From JAAURS01 sp044923475 (GTDB taxonomy: Bacteria; Cyanobacteriota; Cyanobacteriia; Thermosynechococcales; Thermosynechococcaceae): a stretch of 64,000 bases of DNA. Below, one piece after another: positions 8,775 through 17,746 of the stretch. The stretch's first letter is position 1. Each line of letters opens with the position of its first letter. The position numbers and the translations under genes were made by a program. The stretch lies in contig NZ_CP137338.1 in the NCBI RefSeq assembly GCF_044923475.1, forward strand, positions 310,001 through 374,000. The letters are read 5' to 3'. Below the pieces are notes generated by a model. That model was not told the DNA's origin. It saw only the letters and a program-made list of their open reading frames with translations, and did no database searches.

Positions 8775-9851
8775 ATGGAGCTGGCAACTACTTTAACAAC
8801 CCAGACCGTTCGTAATGCGATTCGAGAGGTGGGGATCGATCCCAACCATTGGTATGCCGTGGGATGGTCGGACTCGCTGAAGCCAGGACGGGTTGCGCCC
8901 GTGGTCTTGTGGAATCAGGCGATCGCCCTCTACCGCGCGACCGACGGTCAACTCCACGCCCTAGAGGATGTTTGCCCCCATCGCGGCATTGCACTGCACA
9001 AAGGCAAAGTCCGGGGATGCACCTTGGCCTGTGCTTACCACGGCTGGGAATTTGACGGTACCGGGGCGTGCGTCGGTATTCCATACCTGCCCCCAGATCA
9101 AAAGCTACCGCCTGCCCGAGCCCGCAGCTATCCAGTTCGGGAAAAATACGGGGTGATGTGGCTGTTTCCTGGAGATGGAGAACTGGCCGCGACAACCCCG
9201 CTCCTAGACATACCGGAGTACGGTCAGGCCAATTTGCTCATGATTCCCATCACGGGTCACTTCAAGGCCCATTTTTCGATCTGCAACGAAAATGCCATGG
9301 ATGTGTTTCACGGGTTCCTGCACCAAGAGCTTCAAGGTTGGTTCGATCCCGTGTTGATCCACCTTAAAGAAACTGAAGATGCGGTGGTGGCCGCATACAA
9401 CGTGTCCTATAAAGGCCGGATGGCGAAGTTTTTAGGGCTCAGCCAAGATGCCCGTGCCGTTACGACCCTGCCCATTTCCATCGAATATCGCTACCCTAAC
9501 TACTTCACCTCCCTCCAGGGGATTTCATCGCTGTATCTCCTGCGATCGCCCGTTGGCTTGCAAGAAAGCCGCTCCTTCGCGCTGTTCTTTTTTAGAGTAA
9601 AGCTGCCGCAGTGGTTGCTCGATCTGGTGCGACCGATGTTGGTACCAGTGTTGCAACGGTTTTTCCTCCAGCGGTTTCTAGCCCAAGATGTAGAAATGAT
9701 GGAGAGCGAGCAGCGCACCTATACACAGGATCCAACTCGCCGCTACTTAGAAATCAACCCTGCCATTATTGCGCTCCAGCGCTTTACCGTCCGCCAGTAC
9801 GAGAAATACCGCGCGCAAACTGCAAAATCAGGCCGATCCACTAACGGATGA
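8775..9851 (+). CDS. Rieske non-heme iron oxygenase, alpha subunit
   Basis: The Rieske [2Fe-2S] site is CPHRG plus CAYHGWEF (C-x-H, 17 residues, C-x2-H). The catalytic domain has NENAMDVFHGFLHQ, matching the D-x2-H-x4-5-H mononuclear iron site. At 358 residues it fits the single-component-like vanillate demethylase/PaO group. A hydrophobic patch near the C terminus (LPQWLLDLVRPMLVPVLQ) may attach it to membrane, as in PaO-like oxygenases. Start: GTG 8772 is followed directly by ATG 8775; the ATG is preferred. Substrate unknown. It overlaps the convergent fructosamine kinase gene by 11 bases. Confidence 0.83.
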   Translation: MELATTLTTQTVRNAIREVGIDPNHWYAVGWSDSLKPGRVAPVVLWNQAIALYRATDGQLHALEDVCPHRGIALHKGKVRGCTLACAYHGWEFDGTGACVGIPYLPPDQKLPPARARSYPVREKYGVMWLFPGDGELAATTPLLDIPEYGQANLLMIPITGHFKAHFSICNENAMDVFHGFLHQELQGWFDPVLIHLKETEDAVVAAYNVSYKGRMAKFLGLSQDARAVTTLPISIEYRYPNYFTSLQGISSLYLLRSPVGLQESRSFALFFFRVKLPQWLLDLVRPMLVPVLQRFFLQRFLAQDVEMMESEQRTYTQDPTRRYLEINPAIIALQRFTVRQYEKYRAQTAKSGRSTNG

Positions 9852-10707
9852 TCTGCTGTATCATTTGCTCGGCCTGGAGGCGGTAGCCGCCCCCAAATAA
9901 ATTGAAGTGATTGAGGATGTGATAGAGGTTGTAAACCACTTTGCGCTCTGCATATCCCGGCTCGAGCGGCCAAACCTCCCGGTAGCCTTCGTAAAATCCG
10001 TAGGGGAACCCTCCAAACAGCTCGGTCATGGCTAGATCGACCTCGCGATCGCCCCAATAGACAGCCGGGTCAAAAATGATAGGCTCCCCTAGGACGCTAA
10101 ACCCCACATTGCCAGACCATAGGTCGCCGTGCACTAGCGAAGCCGCCGGAGCGTGTCCCAATAATTTAGGGAGTGCGGCAAAGAGCCTTTTTAATTGTGG
10201 AAAATGGGTTCCTCGCTCCCGAGCCAACTGGAGTTGATAGTCAATTCTGTGTTCTGTAAAAAACGCAGCCCAATCCCGAGTCCAAGGGTTGGGCTGCGGC
10301 GTACTGCCAATGGTGTTGTTGCGATCCCAACCAAAGCCTTTCGCGCTCGTCGTGCGGTGCTGTAGGGCCAATTGGCGACCCAAATTCATCCACCCCGAAG
10401 CGCTGCCGCGCCCCGACTCGATCCATTCCAGCACGATATAGCTGCTGCCCTCAGCCGCACCCCAGCAAACAACTTGAGGAATGCGGACGCTGCGAGCCTC
10501 AGCCAACTCCTGAAGGCCCAACGCTTCAGCCTCAAACATGTCGACCTGACTGGCCTGATTCAGCTTTACAAAATACTGCTGCCTGCTATCCTTGTCGTCG
10601 ATGCAAAACGCCTGATTGATGCTCCCGCCGCCCACCGAACGGCGACCTCCCAGGCGAAAAGGAACCCCGCCCGCGCGCTGAATGTGTCGTTCGATCTCCT
10701 CCCACAT
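9841..10707 (-). CDS. fructosamine kinase family protein
   Basis: 288 residues. It has the FN3K/YniA-family features: SVGGGSINQAF loop, YFVKLNQ with the ATP-binding Lys, the catalytic LVHGDLWSGNVGF and the metal-binding IIFDPAVYWGDREVDLAM. FGGFPYGFYEGYREVWPL and the C-terminal LYHILNHFNLFGGGY are hallmark stretches of the family. These enzymes phosphorylate ketoamine sugar adducts so that they fall off glycated proteins; some bacterial members act on ribulosamines. The start ATG is at 10707. Transcribed toward the Rieske gene. Confidence 0.9.
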   Translation of the reverse strand: MWEEIERHIQRAGGVPFRLGGRRSVGGGSINQAFCIDDKDSRQQYFVKLNQASQVDMFEAEALGLQELAEARSVRIPQVVCWGAAEGSSYIVLEWIESGRGSASGWMNLGRQLALQHRTTSAKGFGWDRNNTIGSTPQPNPWTRDWAAFFTEHRIDYQLQLARERGTHFPQLKRLFAALPKLLGHAPAASLVHGDLWSGNVGFSVLGEPIIFDPAVYWGDREVDLAMTELFGGFPYGFYEGYREVWPLEPGYAERKVVYNLYHILNHFNLFGGGYRLQAEQMIQQIIR

Positions 10708-10754
10708 CGTCCGGCCTTATTGCAGACATCTTTTAACAATTGCATCATTGCATC

Positions 10755-10792
10755 AAAAAAGCCGTGGGGGAAATCGCATCGCCCCCACAGCC
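10755..10792 (-). terminator. Rho-independent terminator of cp12
   Basis: On the minus strand a stem built from GGCTGTGGGGG and CCCCCACGGC (arms 10761-10770 and 10782-10792) is followed by six T (A run 10755-10760). It lies about 55 bases after the cp12 stop. Confidence 0.8.
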
Positions 10793-10847
10793 TCAACCTT
10801 GAAATTCAACCTCTAGCCATGGAAGAGATAGCGGTCTCAGACCGACC

Positions 10848-11078
10848 TTAGTCTTCGTATAGACGGCACTCTGCTGCATCTGGATTGTCGTCGCAGTATT
10901 GCTGCAAAGATGTTTTGTGTCCTTCATCCGTCTTAGCGCGTTGGTGGGATGCCTCTGCAGACAGTTCTTCGAGTTCGTCGTACGCTACCGCACAGGCACT
11001 GGAGTCCGAACCTTCCGTGGCGCAGACCTCGCGAGCTTGCAACCTTGCCTCTTCAATTTTTGTCTGGATATCGCTCAT
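10848..11078 (-). CDS. cp12: CP12, redox-controlled regulator of GAPDH and phosphoribulokinase
   Basis: 76 residues from the ATG at 11078 (MSDIQTKIEEARLQAREVCA). Both redox Cys pairs are present: Cys19/Cys29 and Cys62/Cys71 (YCDDNPDAAECRLYED at the C terminus, which inserts into the GAPDH active site). The central AYDELEELSAEASHQRA is the conserved linker. Oxidised CP12 holds GAPDH and PRK in an inactive complex in the dark, switching off the Calvin cycle. No CBS domain is fused. A reading frame extending 6 codons upstream is ignored because MSDIQ is the standard start. Confidence 0.96.
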   Translation of the reverse strand: MSDIQTKIEEARLQAREVCATEGSDSSACAVAYDELEELSAEASHQRAKTDEGHKTSLQQYCDDNPDAAECRLYED

Positions 11079-11459
11079 ATGTTTGATTCTCAACAACTGT
11101 CGCCAACCTGAACTTAAGCTAACTAAGCTAACACTGGTACTGGAGTCTAGCTTAAATCTGAGCTAAACGGTTTTAACTTCTTCCTAGTCTAGCTCGACAT
11201 CGGTATCACCGCAGAAGGACGGGCGACAGCATCTTCAAAATTAATGTTGTAAAGGGAAAATCGACTGTTTTAAGCGCGATCTTGCACCCTTTGGCCCTGG
11301 AGCTACGCCATAAATTGGGCAATCGTTCCAGAAAAATCCACAAATCTTTAAAAAGTATCGACGTTTCCTAAAAACTCGGACTACATTGTAAATGGGAATA
11401 CCGTTCCCGATAGAGGGGGGTGCTTATACTTTTGTCTATCAACCAGGACGGAAAAACAA
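11079..11459. other. intergenic region between cp12 and the small ORF at 11460
   Basis: 381 bases, A+T-rich, with no ORF or RNA I can support. It must hold the cp12 promoter (minus strand) and the promoter for the 49-residue ORF. A short direct repeat (TAAGCTAACTAAGCTAAC, near 11115-11132) lies close to the cp12 leader. Nothing else stands out. Confidence 0.5.
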
Positions 11460-11609
11460 ATGTCTAAAATTTGCGACGATATCAATCAAACCGATCAAAT
11501 TCGTTTTTGGGTTAGCGAGTTGACTGCGCTGTCTCCAAAACAGGTCGATTCAGTGATAGAAGTGCTGAAAACCCGGCAGGTCAGAACTTTGGAACGAATG
11601 GCGTCTTGA
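11460..11609 (+). CDS. small hypothetical protein, 49 residues
   Basis: ATG at 11460, eight bases after an AGGACGGA ribosome-binding site, gives MSKICDDINQTDQIRFWVSE and ends VRTLERMAS before TGA. It is acidic at the N terminus and basic-amphipathic at the C terminus (LSPKQVDSVIEVLKTRQ reads as a helix). No membrane segment. The good ribosome site, codon use like its neighbours and the terminator-like hairpin 230 bases downstream argue for a real gene. Family unknown. Confidence 0.5.
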   Translation: MSKICDDINQTDQIRFWVSELTALSPKQVDSVIEVLKTRQVRTLERMAS

Positions 11610-11840
11610 GCACCACCGCTCTTCTAGTGTGTTCTCCTTCTTCTTTTTTTTTGAAATTTTTGGAATTATTGATAGAGAAACAACATTCGATGGTTGATCA
11701 ATTAGTTTTTGTTATCTGAAGATTCAGGATTTTTAATCGCGCAGTTTTGCAAAGAAAAACTTTTGTAGCAACCGATACTAAATTCATCCATTGTGTAAAA
11801 ATTTAATATTTCTGAAAGACTCGGGTGCGAGCCCGTTCGA

Positions 11841-11897
11841 GGAGAGACCTTGAAACTCTGTTAGACTGCGGAAAGAGTTTCAAGGTTTCTCTCCGTT
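11841..11897 (+). terminator. strong hairpin just before the glycosyltransferase start
   Basis: Arms 11841-11859 (GGAGAGACCTTGAAACTCT) and 11874-11894 pair over almost their full length, with two extra bases in the right arm. TTTT follows at 11896. It could end transcripts of the 49-residue ORF. Because it ends only 3 bases before the TTG start at 11898, it may also act on the downstream gene. Confidence 0.6.
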
Positions 11898-13001
11898 TTG
11901 GGTAAGACGATTTTACAGAAGCCGATTCGGCTTCTGTTTGTATCTACTTCGGTAGGTCCCTTAGGGTCTGGTGAAGGAGGCGGGGTAGAGCTAACGCTCC
12001 TGAACACCGCAAGGCTGATGGTAGATCGGGGGCACTCTTTAGAGATTGTTGCGCCTAGGGGATCTGAGTTGGCTGGTTTTAGGCTGACGGAAATAGATGG
12101 CGCGCTTCAGGTTCCGGCTCAAACCTTATCTCGCGACCTCCCGATTGCGATGCCCAAAAACTCAGTCCTGGAGAACATGTGGGCCTACGTGCGGCAGGTG
12201 CAGGGGCAGTTCGATCTCATCGTCAATTTTGCCTATGACTGGCTCCCGTTTTATCTCACGCCATTTCTAACGACGCCTGTCGCGCACCTTGCGAGCATGG
12301 GGTCTTTGACCGATGCAATGGACGCTGCGATCGAGCGCGTAGCGGCTCGGTATCCTCACGCGGTTGGGGTTTATACTCGCACCCAGGCTGAGACCTTTGT
12401 TTTTGCAGATCGCTGCACGATGTTGGGGAGCGGATTGGATCTGTCGCTGTACGACTATTGCGAGGTGCCAGACAATGCACTGTGCTGGTTGGGCAGAATT
12501 TCGCCGGAAAAAGGTTTGGAGGATGCGGTTGCTGCGGTGCAAACCACGGGAATTCCGCTCAAGGTCATGGGACGGGTTCAAGATCGGGGCTACTTCGATC
12601 GCATTTATCGAGATTTTCCCCACGCACCCTTCGAGTATTTGGGATTTTTCGATACAGCCGGGATGCAGCAGATCGTGCGGCAGTGTCGCGGGTTGCTGGT
12701 GACGTCCCGTTGGGTGGAGGCCTTTGGCAACGTTTTAATTGAGGCGCTAGCCTGCGGCGTGCCCGTTATTGCCTATCGTCGCGGCGGGCCGACGGAAATC
12801 GTCAAAGATGGTAAGACGGGCTGGTTGGTCGAGCCGGATAGTGTAGGGGGTTTGATCGCGGCAATTGCAGCGCTGGATCGAATCGATCGCAAAGCCTGCC
12901 GCCTGCAGGCGGAGCGAGAGTTTTCTCTGGGTGCTTTGGGCGATCGCACAGAAGCTTGGTTTGATGCTGTGTTGAAATCTTGGCCGAGGGGAGACGAATG
13001 A
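11898..13001 (+). CDS. family 4 glycosyltransferase
   Basis: 367 residues. N-terminal Rossmann half begins IRLLFVSTSVGPLGSGEGGG (nucleotide-sugar side loop). The C-terminal GT-B half carries LCWLGRISPEKGLEDAV and the retaining E-x7-E motif (EAFGNVLIEALACGVPVIAY). The only possible start in the open frame is TTG at 11898, since an in-frame stop lies at 11862 and no ATG/GTG occurs between. This places the start immediately after a strong hairpin. Sugar donor and acceptor are unknown. The last bases overlap the ABC-F start (ATGA). Confidence 0.8.
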   Translation: MGKTILQKPIRLLFVSTSVGPLGSGEGGGVELTLLNTARLMVDRGHSLEIVAPRGSELAGFRLTEIDGALQVPAQTLSRDLPIAMPKNSVLENMWAYVRQVQGQFDLIVNFAYDWLPFYLTPFLTTPVAHLASMGSLTDAMDAAIERVAARYPHAVGVYTRTQAETFVFADRCTMLGSGLDLSLYDYCEVPDNALCWLGRISPEKGLEDAVAAVQTTGIPLKVMGRVQDRGYFDRIYRDFPHAPFEYLGFFDTAGMQQIVRQCRGLLVTSRWVEAFGNVLIEALACGVPVIAYRRGGPTEIVKDGKTGWLVEPDSVGGLIAAIAALDRIDRKACRLQAEREFSLGALGDRTEAWFDAVLKSWPRGDE

Positions 13002-14938
13002 GCGTTATCACACTGCGATCGCTCCAAAAGGACTTTGGCATTAAGGAAATTTTGCGGGATGCCAGCTTTAGTCTGGAGCCGACGGATAAGGTGGGGGTGA
13101 TTGGCACCAACGGATCGGGTAAATCCACGCTGCTGAAAATGATGGCGGGTCTGGAGCCAATTGACGGTGGGGAGATTTGGGTCAATCCGAGTGTCAAAAT
13201 CGTGTATCTGCCCCAGCAGCCCGATCTAGAAGACGATCGCACAGTGCTCGATCAGGTGTTTGCGGACAGCGGCGAACAGGCCGACCTCGTGCGCGAGTAC
13301 GAAACCCTATCGGACAAGCTGGCCCACGGTCAAGGCGATCTCGATCGAATGATGGCGCGGCTCTCGGACGTAACGCACCGGATGGATGTGACCGGAGCTT
13401 GGGAGCTGGAAACGAATGCCAAAATTATTTTGACGAAACTGGGAATTGAAGACTTTGAGGCAAAGGTGGGCAGTCTGTCGGGCGGCTATCGCAAGCGGAT
13501 TGCTTTAGCGACGGCGCTGCTATCCGACCCCGACGTGCTGCTGATGGACGAGCCGACCAACCATCTAGATGCGCTTTCGGTGGAATGGTTGCAAAGCTAT
13601 CTGAAGCGCTTCCGGGGGGCGCTGCTGCTGATCACCCACGATCGCTATTTCCTCGACCAAGTGACCAATGGCATTGTGGAAATCGATCGAGCCGATCTCT
13701 ACACCTACACCGGGAACTATTCCTACTACCTAGAGAAAAAAGCCTTAGCAGAAGAATCCGTTGCGAGCACGCAGCGCAAGCACGCGGGCGTTTTGCGACG
13801 AGAATTAGAATGGCTCAAGCGGGGTCCCAAGGCCCGCAGTACCAAGCAAAAGGCGCGGATCGATCGCATCCGCGACATGCAAAACCAATCCTTTAAGCAG
13901 GGGCAGGGCAAGGTCGAGATTTCGACCCTGGGGCGGCGCATTGGCAAGAAGGTCATCGCGCTCGACGGGATCGGGAAAGGATTTGAGGGGCGATCGCTCA
14001 TCCGCAACTTCACCTATGAATTTAGCCCTGAAGACCGCATCGGCATCATTGGCCCCAACGGAGCGGGCAAATCCACCCTGATGAACATCATTACGGGACG
14101 GCTCGAGCCAGATGAAGGCACGGTCGAAATTGGCACGACCATTGAGTTTGGCTACTTCGACCAGCACTCCGACGATTTGAGTCTGAATCCGGACCAGCGG
14201 GTTATCGATTACCTCAAAGACATTGCGGAACTGATTACCACCTCCGATGGCTCGGTCATTACGGCCTCGCAAATGCTAGAGCGCTTTTTGTTTACCCCCA
14301 ACCAGCAGTACGCGCCGATCCAGATGCTCTCCGGGGGCGAAAAGCGGCGGCTGTTTTTGCTGAAAGTGTTGATGGCCGCGCCCAACGTGCTGATTCTGGA
14401 CGAGCCTACCAATGACTTAGACGTGCAGACCTTAGCGGTCCTGGAAGATTACCTCGAAGACTTCAACGGTGCGGTCATCGTCGTATCCCACGATCGCTAT
14501 TTTCTCGATCGGACGGTAGATACGATTTTTGCATTTCAGTCCGACGGGACCCTCAAGCAATATCCTGGCAACTACTCGATTTATCTGGACTTCAAGAAGG
14601 CAGAAGACGATGCCGCTGCGGTTCGAGAAAAGGCGACAGCTGTCCCTAAAGAACCCGCAATCGCTGAATCTGCTCAAGCCAAGGTTTCCGAACCTCAAGC
14701 GCCGCCCGCTCGCCCATCTCGTAAGATGTCCTACAAAGAAAAGCGAGAGTTAGAGCAGTTAGAGGTTCGGATTCCCGAAATGGAGGCAGAAAAGGCCGCC
14801 CTTGAGAAAACGCTGTATGACAATCCGCCCTCTGGCTTTACAGAGGTCGAGCAGCTCTCGAAGCGGTTGGCGGAATTGGACGGGGCGATCGAATCCTCGA
14901 CGGAGCGCTGGATGGAGCTGTCAGAATTAGCATCCTAG
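12998..14938 (+). CDS. ABC-F family ATPase (Uup/EttA-like)
   Basis: 646 residues from ATG 12998, overlapping the glycosyltransferase stop by 4 bases. Two ABC domains without membrane segments: Walker A GTNGSGKST and GPNGAGKST, signatures LSGGYRKR and LSGGEKRR, Walker B VLLMDEPTNHLD and VLILDEPTNDLD. A charged linker between them (KRGPKARSTKQKARIDRI) is the P-site tRNA interaction motif region. The C terminus is a coiled coil (KMSYKEKRELEQLEVRIPEM), as in Uup. ABC-F proteins act on the ribosome or nucleic acid rather than in transport. Uup-like assignment rests on the C-terminal coiled coil. Confidence 0.9.
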   Translation: MSVITLRSLQKDFGIKEILRDASFSLEPTDKVGVIGTNGSGKSTLLKMMAGLEPIDGGEIWVNPSVKIVYLPQQPDLEDDRTVLDQVFADSGEQADLVREYETLSDKLAHGQGDLDRMMARLSDVTHRMDVTGAWELETNAKIILTKLGIEDFEAKVGSLSGGYRKRIALATALLSDPDVLLMDEPTNHLDALSVEWLQSYLKRFRGALLLITHDRYFLDQVTNGIVEIDRADLYTYTGNYSYYLEKKALAEESVASTQRKHAGVLRRELEWLKRGPKARSTKQKARIDRIRDMQNQSFKQGQGKVEISTLGRRIGKKVIALDGIGKGFEGRSLIRNFTYEFSPEDRIGIIGPNGAGKSTLMNIITGRLEPDEGTVEIGTTIEFGYFDQHSDDLSLNPDQRVIDYLKDIAELITTSDGSVITASQMLERFLFTPNQQYAPIQMLSGGEKRRLFLLKVLMAAPNVLILDEPTNDLDVQTLAVLEDYLEDFNGAVIVVSHDRYFLDRTVDTIFAFQSDGTLKQYPGNYSIYLDFKKAEDDAAAVREKATAVPKEPAIAESAQAKVSEPQAPPARPSRKMSYKEKRELEQLEVRIPEMEAEKAALEKTLYDNPPSGFTEVEQLSKRLAELDGAIESSTERWMELSELAS

Positions 14939-14948
14939 CTCCTGAGGT

Positions 14949-16304
14949 TTAAGGCAACGTTGGGGGCGTGCCGGAACGATTGACATTAAACCAATCAACC
15001 CGGCGCGTCAGATACATCACGACTGCTAAAAAGCCAAACAGACCGATGGAGCCAATCAATAACGAATAATCTTGGTTTGCCAGCACGACGTAGAGATAGC
15101 TGTAGAGGGCAACTTGCATCGCGCCGATCGTACTAGCCCGCTGCTTTGCCCGCAGAACTGCCACCGAGTAGGCGCTAATCGTAACCACAACTGCCGCGCT
15201 GGCAATTAGGTAGGCAATATTGAACCCTAAATGCTCCGATAGCGCGAGCTGAAGTAAATAAAACAAGCTCATCGCAACCCCCACCAACAAATATTGAAGG
15301 GGATGCACGCGTAGCTGCACGATGACTTCAAACAACCAGAAGGTGGCAAAGGTGAGGACTAAGAATAAGAAATTGTACTGAATGCTACGCGAAGCCATTC
15401 GGTAGTTGTCCACGGGCGAAATCAAATCGACGCCGAAGACAGAAGCCTGAATCGTCTCTGGCCGCACGGGATTGTCTTGGTTCCACTGTTGAGCGTAGTT
15501 CCGGCCCAAAGATGGAATGTTCCAGGTCGCCTCAAATCCTTTATCCGTGACAGAGCGCCGATTGGGGAGCCAAAGTCCTTGAAAGCTCGGGTCGCGCCAG
15601 TTGGATTTTAGGCTGACTTGAGTGACTTCGCCGAAGGGTGCAAAGGAAAGGCGTTCGCTGCCGTTCAATTTCAAAGGCACTTCAAACTGAAAGGTATTTC
15701 CGGTCATTTGATTCTTGAGACTGGCGTGGATGCCTGGATTGCTACCGCCTTTTCCTTGCCCCGGCGCAAACGCAATCTGCTGTTGATTCCACGTCAGTTT
15801 GGCTTGATTTTGAATGGCATGGGCGTCGGAAATTTGCAGGTTCAGCTCGGCGCGATCCCAGAGGATATCTTCTGGACGAACGCCCCAGTTCGATAAATCC
15901 GGGCGCTGAAACCGACCGCGGAGGGTGACGTCGGTTTTGTAAACCGGAACTTCAAAAATGCCGCGATAGCGGGTTTCGCTGTCCATGACGCCAGAAACAT
16001 CGAGCGTCTGGGGCAAGAAAATCCCCAGTTTGACCTCCGAGCGCCTGCTATTGCCCGACTGAACTTGTCTAGTGTAAGGCACGACCAGTTGCGGGCCAAT
16101 TATTTTTTGCTGAGCGCCCCACTTAGTGGTGATGCTGCTAATGGCCTCTTGGCGAAGATTTTGGCGATCGCCCACTAACCCCTGCATCATGGCCGTGGGA
16201 ATTTGCAGCATCAATATGAGAAAGGAAACGAGCAAAATCCTGACGAACTGAGAATTCTTGATTTGCTCGAAAATCTTTAGCAGGGCTTCCATGAATGTTT
16301 GCAA
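14949..16304 (-). CDS. CreD-like inner membrane protein
   Basis: 451 residues. One N-terminal helix (FVRILLVSFLILMLQIPTAMM), a large periplasmic beta-rich domain (about 45-290) containing the family pattern GPQLVVPYT, and a C-terminal bundle of about five helices (FLFLVLTFATFWLFEVIVQL, YLLVGVAMSLFYLLQLALS and others). The RVHPLQYLLVG stretch is characteristic of CreD. E. coli CreD belongs to the CreBC regulon and affects envelope integrity and colicin tolerance; its biochemical role is unsettled. The second Met (16292) may be the true start. No creBC genes are nearby. Confidence 0.85.
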   Translation of the reverse strand: MQTFMEALLKIFEQIKNSQFVRILLVSFLILMLQIPTAMMQGLVGDRQNLRQEAISSITTKWGAQQKIIGPQLVVPYTRQVQSGNSRRSEVKLGIFLPQTLDVSGVMDSETRYRGIFEVPVYKTDVTLRGRFQRPDLSNWGVRPEDILWDRAELNLQISDAHAIQNQAKLTWNQQQIAFAPGQGKGGSNPGIHASLKNQMTGNTFQFEVPLKLNGSERLSFAPFGEVTQVSLKSNWRDPSFQGLWLPNRRSVTDKGFEATWNIPSLGRNYAQQWNQDNPVRPETIQASVFGVDLISPVDNYRMASRSIQYNFLFLVLTFATFWLFEVIVQLRVHPLQYLLVGVAMSLFYLLQLALSEHLGFNIAYLIASAAVVVTISAYSVAVLRAKQRASTIGAMQVALYSYLYVVLANQDYSLLIGSIGLFGFLAVVMYLTRRVDWFNVNRSGTPPTLP

Positions 16305-16362
16305 TTGTAAGGTTGAAGGAATGTCATCCGCCTTTAGACGCAGCTTTGGGTTAAAAGTTACG

Positions 16363-16395
16363 GTACGGTAAAGATCTGTATCCGCAATACCGTAC
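16363..16395 (+). promoter_or_regulatory. inverted repeat next to the start of the hydrolase gene
   Basis: GTACGGTA (16363-16370) and TACCGTAC (16388-16395) are perfect complements around a 17-base loop. The right arm ends 4 bases before the ATG at 16400, so a folded leader would cover the ribosome-binding region. It could be a protein-binding operator or an RNA hairpin. Confidence 0.35.
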
Positions 16396-16399
16396 GGGA

Positions 16400-17158
16400 A
16401 TGCTAGAAAACAAACCTTTTTTACTCCCAGGAAGTTCGACCCACGCCTGTTTGCTCTTGCACGGCCTCGGAGGAGGAGCCTACGAGATGCAGTGGCTCGG
16501 CCAACACCTGAATACCCTTGGGTTGACGGTCCAAAGCGTTTTGTATCCGGGACACGATCGCCCCGCCAAGAAAATGCCGCGATCGTGCTGGCAGGACTGG
16601 TACGCCCACATCCTAGAAAATTACCTGACCCTCAGCCAAAACTACGAGCGGGTGTCTCTGGTTGGGTTTTCGACGGGGTGCTTGCTGGGGCTAAACCTCG
16701 CCATGCATTACCCTACCTTTAAGCTGGTGATGATGGCGCCCTATTTGGGTTTGAAGTACGAATGGTACTACGGGTTGCCCCTAGAAACCTATATCAACAC
16801 GCTGGGCTACTTGATTCGGGACGTTCCTCGGCTGCGCCTGCCGATTTCTGACCCTGCCATCGAAAAACTGGCGCGGAAAGCCGTATTTTTTAGCACCTTC
16901 AATCTAGATGCAGTCCGCAGCGCGATCGAGCTGATGGGTCAGGTGCAGCCCAAGCTATCTACGTTGCACAACCCCCTGCTGATCGTGCAGTCGCGCAAAG
17001 ATACGGTAGTGGATCCGAACAGTGCGTCTTTGCTGTACCAGCAGATTGGCTCGACGGATAAGCAGATTCTCTGGCTGAAAGACTCCGACCACATTATTCC
17101 CCTCGACCGGGAACGGAATGAGGTATTTCGAGCGGTAGGCGAGTTTCTAGTGCGATAG
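16400..17158 (+). CDS. alpha/beta hydrolase, carboxylesterase-like
   Basis: 252 residues resembling Est30-type carboxylesterases/monoacylglycerol lipases. LLLHGLGGGAYEMQW forms the oxyanion loop, VGFSTGCLLG carries the nucleophile Ser, IVQSRKDTVVDP the Asp and KDSDHIIPLDRE the His. No signal peptide. Expected to cleave esters in the cytoplasm; substrate unknown. A short inverted repeat overlaps its leader. The GIY-YIG gene follows 52 bases downstream on the same strand. Confidence 0.82.
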   Translation: MLENKPFLLPGSSTHACLLLHGLGGGAYEMQWLGQHLNTLGLTVQSVLYPGHDRPAKKMPRSCWQDWYAHILENYLTLSQNYERVSLVGFSTGCLLGLNLAMHYPTFKLVMMAPYLGLKYEWYYGLPLETYINTLGYLIRDVPRLRLPISDPAIEKLARKAVFFSTFNLDAVRSAIELMGQVQPKLSTLHNPLLIVQSRKDTVVDPNSASLLYQQIGSTDKQILWLKDSDHIIPLDRERNEVFRAVGEFLVR

Positions 17159-17210
17159 GGGTTCTGACTTGGAAGTGTCTGTTTCAGGAAGAGAGGTTCG
17201 TCAAATCGCC

Positions 17211-17525
17211 ATGGACGATGGGCCGCCGACAGAACTGCATTACGTCTACATGGCCCGGTGTACCAACGGCGCGCTCTACACGGGATACAGCAAAAACGTC
17301 GAACGGCGCATTGCCGCTCACAATGCCGGACGGGGAGGGCGATATACGAGGGCGAATCGACCGATAGAGTTGTTGGCTTTCTGGTCGTTTCAAACGAAAA
17401 CCGAGGCATTACAGGTAGAGTATGCCATCAAACAGCTGCCCCGGCCCAAAAAGCTTTTGCTCTTAAACGACCCTCCGATTCTCCTCCTGCCCGTCTCATC
17501 CCGTCCTGCGATTGAGGAGCCATAG
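17211..17525 (+). CDS. GIY-YIG nuclease family protein (YhbQ/UPF0213-like)
   Basis: From ATG 17211 the protein starts MDDGPPTELHYVYMARCTNG. The GIY-YIG signature is HYVYMARC...LYTGYSKNVERRIAAHN, with the catalytic Arg in ERRI; the C-terminal catalytic Glu is in KTEALQVEYAIK. 104 residues is the single-domain length. An in-frame TTG at 17169 would add 14 residues but lacks a good ribosome site; AGGAAGAGAGG lies before the ATG. Family members are putative structure-specific nucleases. Possibly co-transcribed with the hydrolase. Confidence 0.85.
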   Translation: MDDGPPTELHYVYMARCTNGALYTGYSKNVERRIAAHNAGRGGRYTRANRPIELLAFWSFQTKTEALQVEYAIKQLPRPKKLLLLNDPPILLLPVSSRPAIEEP

Positions 17526-17746
17526 GCGGTAAGCGGTCTATCGGGAGGGCGATCGCCCAGGGAGAAAGGAGCGTCCCGCTACCGGCCAACCCTAACTTAA
17601 TTGCGTCGCGTCGCATCGTGTCAGTGCTATAGATGCTATTTTAGGATTTTTCAACTGTTTGAGAGCTTTACATTTTTTGACAACTCTGTCTTTCAGAAAA
17701 GGCCCTTTGTCGCATGACAGCACTTGCTAAAAACAAACTTTAAGGC

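Noticed and set aside
13585..13896. Open frame inside the ABC-F gene
   Set aside because: Shadow of a fully supported ABC-F ATPase.
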